39,951 nucleotides of DNA from NCBI GenBank assembly GCA_051877895.1, contig JBJEJI010000066.1, positions 1 through 39,951 of the forward strand, in the 5' to 3' direction. The translations under genes and the position numbers were made by a program. Shown here piece after piece: positions 14,567 to 23,186 of the stretch. The notes below the pieces were generated by a model, which saw nothing but the letters and a program-made list of their open reading frames with translations, had not been told where the DNA came from and searched no databases. Each line of letters opens with the position of its first letter. Within the stretch, counting starts at the first letter, position 1. The DNA comes from UBA3775 sp051877895. Its GTDB lineage: Bacteria; Bacillota; Clostridia; Lachnospirales; Lachnospiraceae.

Positions 14567-16417
14567 TTGAAAAAACACAGTGGTTTGATTTTATATCTTT
14601 TGCTGGTGGGAATATTATTCTTTTCTATATTTGCATCGGGCAGACTGGGAGATTCGGCTAACACATATTCCGTAAGTGATTTTTATGCGGACCTTGAAGC
14701 AGGTCAGGTGGAAAGAATTGAAATTAACCAGGACTCCCATGTACCTACCGGAGAGATTTATGTATACTTTACAGATGGAGAAGAAGAGAGCTTTTATGCT
14801 ACGGATGTTTCTGAAATAGAAACAGCTGTTATTGAAAAAGGCGTAAAGGTAGTAACCGATAAGGTTACAGATCGTTCATGGTTCTTTACCACTGTTTTCC
14901 CATATTTATGCATTCTTGCAATTGTGGCAATTATGCTTACCGTCTTTGTCCGTTCTGCTGGAGGTGGCGGAAGCAACCAGAAACTGATGAATTTCGGTAA
15001 AAGCCGTGCAGTAAAGAAGAATCCAAATGAAATCGGAACCACCTTTAAGGATGTTGCCGGATTGAAAGAGGAAAAAGAAGAACTTGCGGAAGTCGTGGAT
15101 TTCTTAAAGGATCCAATGAAATATACAAGGCTTGGAGCCAGAATTCCTAAGGGGATTTTGATGGAGGGTCCTCCGGGAACAGGTAAAACCTTACTTGCGA
15201 AAGCAATTGCAGGTGAAGCCGGAGTTCCGTTCTTTTCCATTTCCGGTTCGGATTTTGTAGAAATGTTCGTAGGTGTAGGTGCCTCCCGTGTAAGGGATTT
15301 GTTTGAAGATGCAAAAAACAATGCACCTTGTATTATTTTCATTGACGAGATTGATGCTGTTGCCAGAAGACGTGGTACCGGTATGGGCGGCGGACATGAC
15401 GAAAGAGAACAGACATTGAACCAGATGTTGGTTGAGATGGATGGTTTCGGACCTAACGAAGGCATTATCGTTATGGCGGCTACAAACCGTGTAGATATTC
15501 TGGATCCTGCAATTATGAGACCGGGCCGTTTTGACCGTAAGGTTGTAATTGGAAGGCCGGACGTTGCAGGACGTGAGGAAATTCTTGCGGTTCATTCTAA
15601 AAACAAGCCTTTGGCAGATGACGTTGACCTTAAGCAGGTTGCAAAAAGCACTGCAGGCTTTACGGGAGCTGACCTTGAAAATCTCATGAACGAGTCAGCA
15701 ATAGCCGCAGCAAGCGATAACCGTACCTTCATTAACATGGAAGACATCAAAAAGTCTTTCATTAAGGTTGGAATCGGTAAAGAAAAGAAGAGCCGGATTA
15801 TTTCCGAAAAAGAGAAAAAGATTACTGCATATCATGAGGCAGGTCATGCAATATTGTTCCACCTGCTTCCGGATGTGGGTCCTGTTTATACAGTGTCTAT
15901 TATCCCAACAGGTCAGGGGGCTGCAGGTTATACCATGCCACTGCCTGAAAATGACAACATGTTTATTACAAAGGGCATGATGCTTCAGGAAATTATGGTA
16001 GATCTGGGCGGTCGAATTGCTGAGGAACTGATTTTTGATGATGTAACCACCGGAGCCAGTCAGGATATTAAGCAGGCAACCGGATATGCAAGAGCCATGG
16101 TTACAAAATACGGTTTCTCAGATACAGTGGGAATGATTAACTACGAAAATAATTCCGAAGAAGAAGTATTTATCGGACGTGATCTTGCCCAGCAGAGAAG
16201 CTTCTCTGAAAGCACAGCCGGAATCATTGATAATGAGGTTCATGGTCTGATTGATGGCTGCTACAAGAAAGCTAAAGAAATTCTTGTTGACAATATTGAA
16301 ATTCTTCACTCCTGTGCAAAACTTTTGCTTGAAAAGGAAAGAATCAACAGGGAGGAATTTGAGTCGCTCTTTAGAAATGACGAAAACGGCATGGTAGATG
16401 AGATTATTATGGACTAA
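14567..16417 (+). CDS. ftsH: ATP-dependent zinc metalloprotease FtsH
   Basis: This 616-residue membrane-anchored hexameric protease degrades misfolded membrane proteins and regulators. Two membrane helices (about residues 5-25 and 100-122) flank a small external domain. The AAA module has Walker A GPPGTGKT near residue 201, Walker B IIFIDEIDAV and the second-region-of-homology MRPGRFDR. The zinc site is HEAGH (H423, E424, H427), with the third ligand expected in the LGGRIAEELIF region. A TTG start at 14567 is chosen because GGAAGGAGG lies 8 bp upstream; the alternative GTG at 14537 precedes the ribosome binding site. All catalytic motifs are intact. Confidence 0.96.
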   Translation: MKKHSGLILYLLLVGILFFSIFASGRLGDSANTYSVSDFYADLEAGQVERIEINQDSHVPTGEIYVYFTDGEEESFYATDVSEIETAVIEKGVKVVTDKVTDRSWFFTTVFPYLCILAIVAIMLTVFVRSAGGGGSNQKLMNFGKSRAVKKNPNEIGTTFKDVAGLKEEKEELAEVVDFLKDPMKYTRLGARIPKGILMEGPPGTGKTLLAKAIAGEAGVPFFSISGSDFVEMFVGVGASRVRDLFEDAKNNAPCIIFIDEIDAVARRRGTGMGGGHDEREQTLNQMLVEMDGFGPNEGIIVMAATNRVDILDPAIMRPGRFDRKVVIGRPDVAGREEILAVHSKNKPLADDVDLKQVAKSTAGFTGADLENLMNESAIAAASDNRTFINMEDIKKSFIKVGIGKEKKSRIISEKEKKITAYHEAGHAILFHLLPDVGPVYTVSIIPTGQGAAGYTMPLPENDNMFITKGMMLQEIMVDLGGRIAEELIFDDVTTGASQDIKQATGYARAMVTKYGFSDTVGMINYENNSEEEVFIGRDLAQQRSFSESTAGIIDNEVHGLIDGCYKKAKEILVDNIEILHSCAKLLLEKERINREEFESLFRNDENGMVDEIIMD

Positions 16418-16418
16418 T

Positions 16419-16500
16419 TGCACAAACCGTGATGCGCGTATTTAGCAAAATGTACAAAAAAAACTTGCATTTTGGTGAAAGTTTGTGCACACGGTTTTGC
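16419..16500 (+). other. structured intergenic RNA element after ftsH
   Basis: GCACAAACCGTG (16420-16431) can pair with CACGGTTTTGC (16490-16500) with one bulge, or alternatively TGCACAAAC (16419-16427) can pair with GTTTGTGCA (16481-16489). Inside lies a third stem, CAAAATG (16446-16452) with CATTTTG (16468-16474). The outer stem is followed by TTTATC, so it may act as the ftsH terminator. The choice between two outer pairings is unusual. Confidence 0.45.
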
Positions 16501-16590
16501 TTTATCATGATATACTTCATAGCGTAAACCCCAATACATTATATAGTTTTTGCTACACCCCATAAGTAACAAAAATACCTTCTCCGAAAG
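16501..16590. other. rest of the ftsH to GH13 gap
   Basis: The 311-bp gap between ftsH and the GH13 gene holds the structured element at 16419-16500, the terminator at 16591 and the promoter at 16639. In these remaining 90 bp I see no coding potential. A short RNA ending at the 16591 terminator is possible, but no convincing promoter was found for it. Confidence 0.3.
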
Positions 16591-16622
16591 AGGACAGCAC
16601 CCCCCAATTGCTGTCCTTTTTT
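16591..16622 (+). terminator. strong rho-independent terminator
   Basis: AGGACAGCA (16591-16599) pairs perfectly with TGCTGTCCT (16609-16617) and is followed by six T residues. It is about 170 bp past the ftsH stop, so it ends either a long ftsH 3' untranslated region or a separate small transcript. Confidence 0.9.
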
Positions 16623-16638
16623 CATGTCTAAAATCAGG

Positions 16639-16667
16639 TTGTAAAAAACACTTCTTTGTTATATAAT
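16639..16667 (+). promoter_or_regulatory. sigma-A promoter of the GH13 gene
   Basis: TTGTAA (16639-16644), a 17-bp spacer and a perfect TATAAT (16662-16667) lie about 60 bp before the start codon and directly after the terminator. nth follows only 5 bp after the GH13 stop and probably shares this promoter. Confidence 0.75.
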
Positions 16668-16727
16668 AAAATCCAAATGGACTGTTACAATAGCCGTACT
16701 GTATCAAAGTGTGGCTCCGGAGGTTTT

Positions 16728-18860
16728 ATGCAGAAGATATATCAGAAGCATATTAAAGAAAAGCGTCAGCAGGAAAGAGAACTTTACTCAATGGTAGAGC
16801 AATTTGTACCTGAAGCTGTTTTCAGCGATGGAACTGCAGAATTCAGAGAACCTGCGGAACCCAAAGCGGGAGAAACCGTAAAAATCCGCATCCGGACCTT
16901 TCGTGACGGCGTGGACAGTATGGAACTTTGTATAGACGGGAAACTTTTTCCCATGATTCATATATGCCAATCCCGTAATGGAATGATGGATGTTTACCAG
17001 GCTGAATACAAGCTTGGTGAAGAAAGAGTAAGTTATTACTTTAAAATGACCCGTAATGAAACGGTTTATTACTACAACCGTATTGGCGTTGTAGATAATC
17101 CGGATTCCAGGTATGATTTCGAAATAACCCCCGGATTTTCAACTCCTGAATGGGCAAAGGGTGCAGTATTTTACCAGATTTTTGTGGATCGTTTCTGTAA
17201 CGGAGACCCTAATAATGATGTCCTTGATGATGAGTATTGCTATATTGGACAGCATGTAAGTCATGTGGATTCGTGGAATCGTTATCCGCAAAGCATGGAT
17301 GTAAGGGAATTTTACGGAGGAGATCTGGCAGGAGTACTTCAGAAACTGGATTATCTTGCAGATCTGGGAGTGGAGGTGCTCTATTTGAACCCTATTTTTA
17401 CATCTCCCTCCAATCACAAATATGATGCACAGGACTATGACAATATTGATCCTCATTACGGGGTGATTGCCACAAGGCGTGGCAGTGTACTTGCTCCGGA
17501 TGATAACAATAATTCCCATGCCACCAGCTATATTGATGCAGTTACATCAGAAGAAAACTGCAGGCTCAGTAATGAGCTTTTTATAAAGTTGGTAGAAGAA
17601 GTTCACAAGAGAGGCATGAAAATAATTTTGGACGGCGTGTTCAATCACTGCGGTTCCTTTAACAAATGGATTGACCGTGAAGGAATTTATGAACAGTGCC
17701 TTGATTTCCCAAAGGGTGCATATGTAAGTGAAGACAGTCGTTATCGTAAATATTTCACTTTCAAAAAAGAAGATGCATGGCCATATAATGACAGTTACTC
17801 CGGATGGTGGGGACATGATACTCTTCCGAAGCTGAATTATGAAGGCTCAGAAGAATTGTACCGTTACATCATGAACATTGGCAGAAAATGGGTTTCTCCA
17901 CCGTACAATTGTGATGGCTGGAGACTGGATGTTGCAGCAGATTTAGGTCACACTTCTGAATTCAACCATAAATTCTGGGCAGATTTCAGAAAAAATGTAA
18001 AGGAGGCCAATCCGGAAGCAATTATTCTGGCAGAGCACTATGGGGACCCTCATGAGTGGCTTCGTGGCGATCAGTGGGATACAGTCATGAATTACGATGC
18101 CTTTATGGAGCCGGTAACCTGGTTTTTTACAGGAATGGAAAAACACAGCGATGCCTTTGTACCGGAAATGCTGAATAACGGCAATTCATTTTCAAATGCA
18201 CTTATTTACAACATGACACGATATCAGACTCCGTCACTTCATGTGGCAATGAATGAATTGTCAAATCATGACCATAGCAGGTTTTTAACACGTACCAATC
18301 ACGTAGTGGGCAGAACCAGCACCATGGGGCCTGAAGCCGCTGAAAAAGATGTAAACATGGGTGTATTTCGTGAGGCGGTAGTGTTCCAGATGACATGGCC
18401 GGGAGCTCCCACAGTATATTACGGAGATGAAGCCGGTGTGTGTGGCTGGACTGACCCGGATAACAGAAGAACATTTCCATGGGGACATGAGAATAAGGAA
18501 TGTATATGTTTCCATAAGGAAATGATAAACATTCACAAGAGTTATGATGCACTTCGAAGCGGCAGTGTAAAGATTTTATTTGCGCGTAAAGGCATTATTG
18601 CCTACGGACGCTTCAAGGGAAATGAAATTTTCACCGTGGTATTTAACAATAATGAAGATGAGCAGGAGGTTACCCTTCCGGTGTGGGAACTTGGCATTTC
18701 CAATCATGAACTGATGGTGCGACTAATTTATACCAATTCCGAATTTTACGGACTGGATGCCAAGCTTTACACTGTGGTAAAGGGCTATGTGTCGCTGAAA
18801 ATGCCTAAGCAGAGTGCAATTGTATTAAAAAATATTCCCACGGAAATTCAGGACAGGTAA
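16728..18860 (+). CDS. cytoplasmic GH13 alpha-glucosidase/neopullulanase-type enzyme
   Basis: This 710-residue alpha-amylase-family enzyme probably cleaves internal maltodextrins, pullulan fragments or glycogen-derived oligosaccharides. An N-terminal beta-sandwich domain (about residues 25-135) resembles CBM34, followed by the catalytic barrel opening with VFYQIFVDRFCNGD. Conserved regions are LDGVFNH, GWRLDVA (nucleophile D401), ILAEHYG (acid/base E436) and SNHDHSR (D515). No signal peptide is present, so it acts inside the cell, as do maltogenic amylases and cyclodextrinases of this layout. The ATG at 16728 follows GGAGG. Exact specificity cannot be assigned. Confidence 0.9.
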   Translation: MQKIYQKHIKEKRQQERELYSMVEQFVPEAVFSDGTAEFREPAEPKAGETVKIRIRTFRDGVDSMELCIDGKLFPMIHICQSRNGMMDVYQAEYKLGEERVSYYFKMTRNETVYYYNRIGVVDNPDSRYDFEITPGFSTPEWAKGAVFYQIFVDRFCNGDPNNDVLDDEYCYIGQHVSHVDSWNRYPQSMDVREFYGGDLAGVLQKLDYLADLGVEVLYLNPIFTSPSNHKYDAQDYDNIDPHYGVIATRRGSVLAPDDNNNSHATSYIDAVTSEENCRLSNELFIKLVEEVHKRGMKIILDGVFNHCGSFNKWIDREGIYEQCLDFPKGAYVSEDSRYRKYFTFKKEDAWPYNDSYSGWWGHDTLPKLNYEGSEELYRYIMNIGRKWVSPPYNCDGWRLDVAADLGHTSEFNHKFWADFRKNVKEANPEAIILAEHYGDPHEWLRGDQWDTVMNYDAFMEPVTWFFTGMEKHSDAFVPEMLNNGNSFSNALIYNMTRYQTPSLHVAMNELSNHDHSRFLTRTNHVVGRTSTMGPEAAEKDVNMGVFREAVVFQMTWPGAPTVYYGDEAGVCGWTDPDNRRTFPWGHENKECICFHKEMINIHKSYDALRSGSVKILFARKGIIAYGRFKGNEIFTVVFNNNEDEQEVTLPVWELGISNHELMVRLIYTNSEFYGLDAKLYTVVKGYVSLKMPKQSAIVLKNIPTEIQDR

Positions 18861-18865
18861 CAAAA

Positions 18866-19489
18866 ATGGACAGAGTAAAAGAGATTTTAAATCGCCTTGA
18901 TAAAGCCTACGGCACAGAATATGTGTGTTATCTTCAACATGATAATGCATGGCAGCTTTTGTTTGCCACCATACTTTCCGCCCAGTGTACCGATGCAAGG
19001 GTAAACATTGTTACCAAAGACCTGTTTGTAAAGTATCCTACTCTGGAGGCATTTGCAAAGGCCTCCCAAAAGGAAATGGAGAAGGACATTCATTCCACAG
19101 GCTTTTATCATAACAAGGCTAAAAATATAATTGCCTGTGCAAATAAACTTTTGGAAGATTTTGGCGGAGAGGTGCCATCTGACATTGACCTTCTTACTTC
19201 TCTTCCGGGAGTAGGCAGAAAAACTGCAAATGTCATCCGTGGAAACATATTCCACATTGACAGTATAGTGGTGGATACCCACGTTGGAAGAATTTCCAGA
19301 AAACTTGGACTGACTACTGAGACGGATCCGGAAAAAGTGGAAGCAGATCTTTATAAGGTGCTTCCCCGGGATCACTGGATTTTATGGAATATACAGATTA
19401 TTACCCATGGCAGAGGCATCTGCACCGCACGTTCACCTAAATGCAGTGAGTGCTTCTTAAAGGACATATGCCCGTCCTGTAAGGCGTAG
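18866..19489 (+). CDS. nth: endonuclease III
   Basis: This 207-residue DNA glycosylase/AP lyase removes oxidised pyrimidines in base-excision repair. The helix-hairpin-helix is LPGVGRKTANVI with catalytic lysine K119; the catalytic aspartate is D137 in VDTHVGR. The C-terminal [4Fe-4S] cluster cysteines are present in the CTARSPKCSECFLKDICPSC segment with C-x6-C-x2-C-x5-C spacing. All key residues are intact and numbering is one off from the E. coli enzyme. It starts 5 bp after the GH13 stop, likely cotranscribed. Confidence 0.97.
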   Translation: MDRVKEILNRLDKAYGTEYVCYLQHDNAWQLLFATILSAQCTDARVNIVTKDLFVKYPTLEAFAKASQKEMEKDIHSTGFYHNKAKNIIACANKLLEDFGGEVPSDIDLLTSLPGVGRKTANVIRGNIFHIDSIVVDTHVGRISRKLGLTTETDPEKVEADLYKVLPRDHWILWNIQIITHGRGICTARSPKCSECFLKDICPSCKA

Positions 19490-19512
19490 TATTAAACCCG
19501 GATAAACAGGCG

Positions 19513-19544
19513 TTGTCAGGAGCCATAATACTGACAAGCTTTTT
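19513..19544 (+). terminator. terminator after nth
   Basis: TTGTCAG (19513-19519) pairs perfectly with CTGACAA (19531-19537) and is followed by GCTTTTT. Confidence 0.8.
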
Positions 19545-19598
19545 AAATATTCACTAATAAATACCGAATACAGAAAAAGAAAAAACGGAGGGAAAAAT

Positions 19599-19703
19599 AT
19601 GAATTTTTTTAACAGAAAAACACAGAAAAAAATTATTGCATTTGTAGCAATTCTTTGTGTTGTACTTATGGTAGTATCTTTACTATCAGCTCTTGCGTGG
19701 TAG
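19599..19703 (+). CDS. 34-residue single-pass membrane microprotein
   Basis: The ORF opens with ATG 19599, 6 bp after a strong GGAGGG, and ends with TAG at 19701. The product has a basic start, MNFFNRKTQKK, then one hydrophobic helix (about residues 12-32) ending SALAW. Layout resembles small DUF4044-like membrane proteins of Firmicutes, but I cannot confirm the family. It stands alone between the nth terminator and the ABC operon. The good ribosome binding site and clean topology make it likely a real gene. Function is unknown. Confidence 0.7.
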   Translation: MNFFNRKTQKKIIAFVAILCVVLMVVSLLSALAW

Positions 19704-19760
19704 AACCCCGGGCATATTAATGCTTACTGTCTCTTGGATAATGCAAAGTAAGGAGAAACC

Positions 19761-20435
19761 ATGCTTGAAGTAAAAGACATCTATAAAAGCTATGGAAGAA
19801 AGAGCGTTTTGAAAGGTATTTCCTTTTCGGCTGAAAAGGGAGAATGCATTGCCATAGCAGGAATTAACGGCTGCGGAAAATCTACGCTGCTTTCCATATT
19901 AAGTGGTACGCTGAAAAGTGACGGCGGTTCCTTTATGGTTCGTGGGACGGATTTGTTAAAAGAACCGGGCAAAAGAAAAGGTCTTATAGGCTATGTTCCG
20001 CAGGAGAATCCTTTGATTGAAGAGCTTAGCGTACGTGATAATTTAAGATTGTGGTATTGTGACAGTCATCTTGACATGGAGGAAGAACTGGAAAAGGGCA
20101 TACTTAAAATGCTGGGCATTGATGCCTTTGTCAACATGTCTGTAAGCAAACTTTCAGGTGGAATGAAAAAACGTGTCAGCATCGGATGTGCGGTAGCTTA
20201 TGACCCTCCGGTACTTATTCTGGATGAGCCTTCCGCAGCGCTTGACCTTGCATGTAAGGAAAACATCCGTCTGTATCTGAAGGAACATCTGAAAAGGGAT
20301 GGGATTATCATTATTACCACCCATGATGAGGCAGAACTGGATCTTTGTAATAAACTTCTGGTTATGAAAGAAGGGGTTCTTCACGAAGAAGATACTTCTT
20401 TAAGAGGTGCCGAGCTTCTGGCACATCTGTATTAA
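19761..20435 (+). CDS. ABC transporter ATP-binding protein
   Basis: This 224-residue ATPase starts an apparent four-gene exporter operon. Walker A is GINGCGKST (residues 34-42), the Q-loop is in GYVPQEN, the signature is LSGGMKKR, Walker B is VLILDEPSAALD and the H-loop is in IITTHDEAE. The LSGGMKKR form and the two downstream ABC-2 permeases place it in the drug/peptide/polysaccharide exporter group. The start follows AAGGAGA. The substrate is unknown. Confidence 0.92.
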   Translation: MLEVKDIYKSYGRKSVLKGISFSAEKGECIAIAGINGCGKSTLLSILSGTLKSDGGSFMVRGTDLLKEPGKRKGLIGYVPQENPLIEELSVRDNLRLWYCDSHLDMEEELEKGILKMLGIDAFVNMSVSKLSGGMKKRVSIGCAVAYDPPVLILDEPSAALDLACKENIRLYLKEHLKRDGIIIITTHDEAELDLCNKLLVMKEGVLHEEDTSLRGAELLAHLY

Positions 20436-20492
20436 CAGACAGACGGGAAGTATTCGTTTACCCGGATGTCGGGCATGGGAAAGGAAAAGGCC

Positions 20493-21917
20493 ATGATCGA
20501 TAAAACCGCCTTTGAACTGAAAAAAGATAAATTTGAGTATGAAGTAAAAGAATTCCGGCCTGTAATAAGGAAAAATCCACGTTCAAGGAAAGTAAAAATA
20601 ATTTTTGTAGTGGTAGCAGCGCTTCTGCTTGTTTTTATAGGCATCGGGTTGTATAAAACCTTCATTTACAAGGAAAAGCTGGCGCCTGAAGATGCCTGTA
20701 AACGTGCACTTACAGACTGCAGCGACCATCTTTGGGGAAAGGAATCCTATGTCCTTAAGGATATAAACGGAGATATCTGGTACGATTTGCTGACGCAGGG
20801 CTGTTATGAAGTGGATGCTTCCATAAAGTTAAAAAGCCTTGGAGATTTCGGACTGGGATTTGAGAAGATGGCAAGCGGAGCAGGCATTAAGGGTGATGCC
20901 GTTGTAAATGCAGCGGATAAAAGGCTTATGGGAAGCCTGGATATAACCTGGACAATTATGACCGTTCCCGTACTTGAATATACTGCAGACAGTGATAAGC
21001 TTGTTATTTCGTCCCCGGAATTTATTGAAGAAAGTATTCTGCTTTATAAAAAAGACATGGATATTTCAGACAGAACCATAGGAAACCTTTATATGGAGCT
21101 GACGGGAGAAACCATGGAGGAATCTCCGTATACGGACATGACAATCAGGGAAATGCTGGACATGGTTTCATTTGAATGTACCTACAGCAGTCTGGAAGAA
21201 AAGACACTGGTTGTCTGCGGCAAAGAAGAAAGCTGTTACGGAATAAAGGTAACAGCAGCTAATGGAATACTGACTGAGCCTGTAGAAATCATTTTATATG
21301 TTGATAAGGATTACCGGCTGGTGAGTCTGGAGGCAAGTCATAACAGCACAACCGATGAGGGAGTTGACGCAGGATTTGATTTACGACTTTCTTTTGAAGG
21401 TAAAAAACATCCTGCGGACAAAATAAAAGGCGAATTACTTCTCTTTGCAGGAGAAGATAAGATAGAAGGCAGCTTCTCATATGGGGCAGAAGTCACAGAG
21501 GAAGAACTTGCTGTAAGCTTTAAGGGAGAACTTCTTGTCTGTGACATCCGCTGTATGGCCCGGGCAGAAATGGGATATGTTTTCGAGAGCAACAGCTTTA
21601 CAATTGATGTGACTATGAATGACAGCTACGATACAATTGACATAGAGGCAAATGGTGATATTACCAATGACACAGACGGCGGAATCTTAAAGCTTGCTTT
21701 TGACAAGCTGGCTGTGGATTATAATGGCAGTGAGCTTTTTACTGCGGGAATTAAACTTGGTTTTAGTGCTGAGGAGGATAAACCGGAAATTTACACAGAA
21801 CCTAAGGAACCGGTACTTAATCTGATTGAAATGGACGAAGAAGATTTTATGGGCCTTTATCAGCAGATTATGGACAAAATCGGATATTATGAGGAAATGC
21901 TTGAAGATTTTCTGTAG
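20493..21917 (+). CDS. membrane-anchored extracytoplasmic protein of an ABC operon, unrecognised
   Basis: A 474-residue protein with a cytoplasmic start of about 35 residues, one membrane helix (about 37-57, IIFVVVAALLLVFIGIGLY) and a long external part rich in beta-strand patterns and acidic residues. I recognise no catalytic motif. The external part repeatedly shows short strands with glycine turns (for example GDFGLGFEK, GFDLRLSFEGKK), suggesting an all-beta lipid- or ligand-holding fold, which is only a guess. It lies between the ATPase (27 bp from the first in-frame ATG at 20466) and the first permease (33 bp), so it is probably an accessory part of the exporter. The start at 20493 has AAGGAAAAGG before it; starts at 20466 or 20475 are possible. 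Confidence 0.8.
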   Translation: MIDKTAFELKKDKFEYEVKEFRPVIRKNPRSRKVKIIFVVVAALLLVFIGIGLYKTFIYKEKLAPEDACKRALTDCSDHLWGKESYVLKDINGDIWYDLLTQGCYEVDASIKLKSLGDFGLGFEKMASGAGIKGDAVVNAADKRLMGSLDITWTIMTVPVLEYTADSDKLVISSPEFIEESILLYKKDMDISDRTIGNLYMELTGETMEESPYTDMTIREMLDMVSFECTYSSLEEKTLVVCGKEESCYGIKVTAANGILTEPVEIILYVDKDYRLVSLEASHNSTTDEGVDAGFDLRLSFEGKKHPADKIKGELLLFAGEDKIEGSFSYGAEVTEEELAVSFKGELLVCDIRCMARAEMGYVFESNSFTIDVTMNDSYDTIDIEANGDITNDTDGGILKLAFDKLAVDYNGSELFTAGIKLGFSAEEDKPEIYTEPKEPVLNLIEMDEEDFMGLYQQIMDKIGYYEEMLEDFL

Positions 21918-21950
21918 AAATCATTTTCAGGCATAGCCGGGAGGAAAAGC

Positions 21951-23186
21951 ATGAAGCAGTCCAGGATGCTTTTAAAACTGGAAATAAAACGTGCCATGAC
22001 CAAACTGCCTCGTATATTAATGGGTGCGTTACTTATATCACTGGTAGTGGCAGCCATTGTATTATTCGGAGCAGTCTCTAACAAGGGCACCGTAGAAGTA
22101 AAAGCTACAAGAGTGGCCCTTGTTACCAACAACAATAAGCTGGTGGAAAATGTTGGTATGAAAATGATGGGCAACATGGAAACCGTGGTGAATCTGTTTG
22201 AATTTTCCATAGAAACAGAAGAAGAGGCTTTAAAAAAGTTTGAAAACATGGAACTGGAAGGAATTGTTATATTCCCTGATAACTATATAGACAATATTGG
22301 GCGGGGAGAAAACGATCCTGCCCGTGTGTTAATCAGAAGTGCAGGATTTTCTTATTCTGTCAGCATGATTGCAGAAATTGCAGATGCGGCAGGTTCCCTG
22401 CTTGGGTCCACCGAAGCTGCCAGCTACGCACTTCAGGACTGGGCTAAGGAGTATGAAATTTCGGACAGTGGCAGCATGGTAGATGAAATGGATGTTACCG
22501 ATGCCAGAGTTATACTCTCCCGTGAAGATATCTTTAATAAGGTTACGATTTACGGTGAGGATGATGTAAGCTTTACCCAAAGCTATTTCTGTTCTGCACT
22601 GGTTATTCTGGTTCTTTTGTGGGGGTTGTCCTGCGGAACAATACTTAAAAGTGACTCTCTTGTCCTTACTAAAAAGCTTAGTGCAAATCTGATTTCAACC
22701 GAAAAGCAGATGCTTATAAAGTTCGTCGCTCTTGTGTCCCTGCTGGGTTCGGTTTTTGTTGTAATCGGAGCTTTGCTTTTAGGAGGTTTTGCTGTTGCAC
22801 CACAGGCTTTTGAGCTTATAGAAATAGACAGTATGTGGCAGATTGTTCTGCTGCTGCTTTCATTCATTCCGGTAATTATACTTGGAGCTGCTATTGTAAT
22901 GCTGGCTTATACACTGGCATCCAATCAGCTGGGAGGCATACTGCTTCTGTTTATCGGAATAATAGTCATGAGCTATGTATCCGGCTGTCTGTTTCCGTCT
23001 GTTTATCTGCCGGAAACCATAAGAAGCATAGCAAAATATCTGCCTACCACATATATGCACAAGGAGGCCACAAATGCCCTTGCCGGAATGGTTGATATAA
23101 GGTGCATTCTGATTATGGTATTTTTTTCCTGCGCATGCTTTGTTGCAAGTGTAGGGATTATGAAATATAAGGAAAACAAAGTATGA
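21951..23186 (+). CDS. ABC-2 type permease
   Basis: This 411-residue membrane protein has a first helix near residues 22-42, an external domain of roughly 160 residues, and five to six helices in the C-terminal half (near 210-230, 255-285, 295-325, 330-350, 385-402). This is the YhgE/NatB-like ABC-2 exporter layout. It overlaps the next gene by 4 bases (ATGA), so the two permeases likely form a heterodimer with the upstream ATPase. The start follows GGGAGG. Confidence 0.88.
   Translation: MKQSRMLLKLEIKRAMTKLPRILMGALLISLVVAAIVLFGAVSNKGTVEVKATRVALVTNNNKLVENVGMKMMGNMETVVNLFEFSIETEEEALKKFENMELEGIVIFPDNYIDNIGRGENDPARVLIRSAGFSYSVSMIAEIADAAGSLLGSTEAASYALQDWAKEYEISDSGSMVDEMDVTDARVILSREDIFNKVTIYGEDDVSFTQSYFCSALVILVLLWGLSCGTILKSDSLVLTKKLSANLISTEKQMLIKFVALVSLLGSVFVVIGALLLGGFAVAPQAFELIEIDSMWQIVLLLLSFIPVIILGAAIVMLAYTLASNQLGGILLLFIGIIVMSYVSGCLFPSVYLPETIRSIAKYLPTTYMHKEATNALAGMVDIRCILIMVFFSCACFVASVGIMKYKENKV

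Noticed and set aside
14794..15465. 223-codon open frame on the minus strand opposite ftsH
   Set aside because: It lies wholly inside ftsH, whose AAA motifs are intact. The antisense product is low-complexity Ser/Pro/Thr-rich and has no ribosome binding site.
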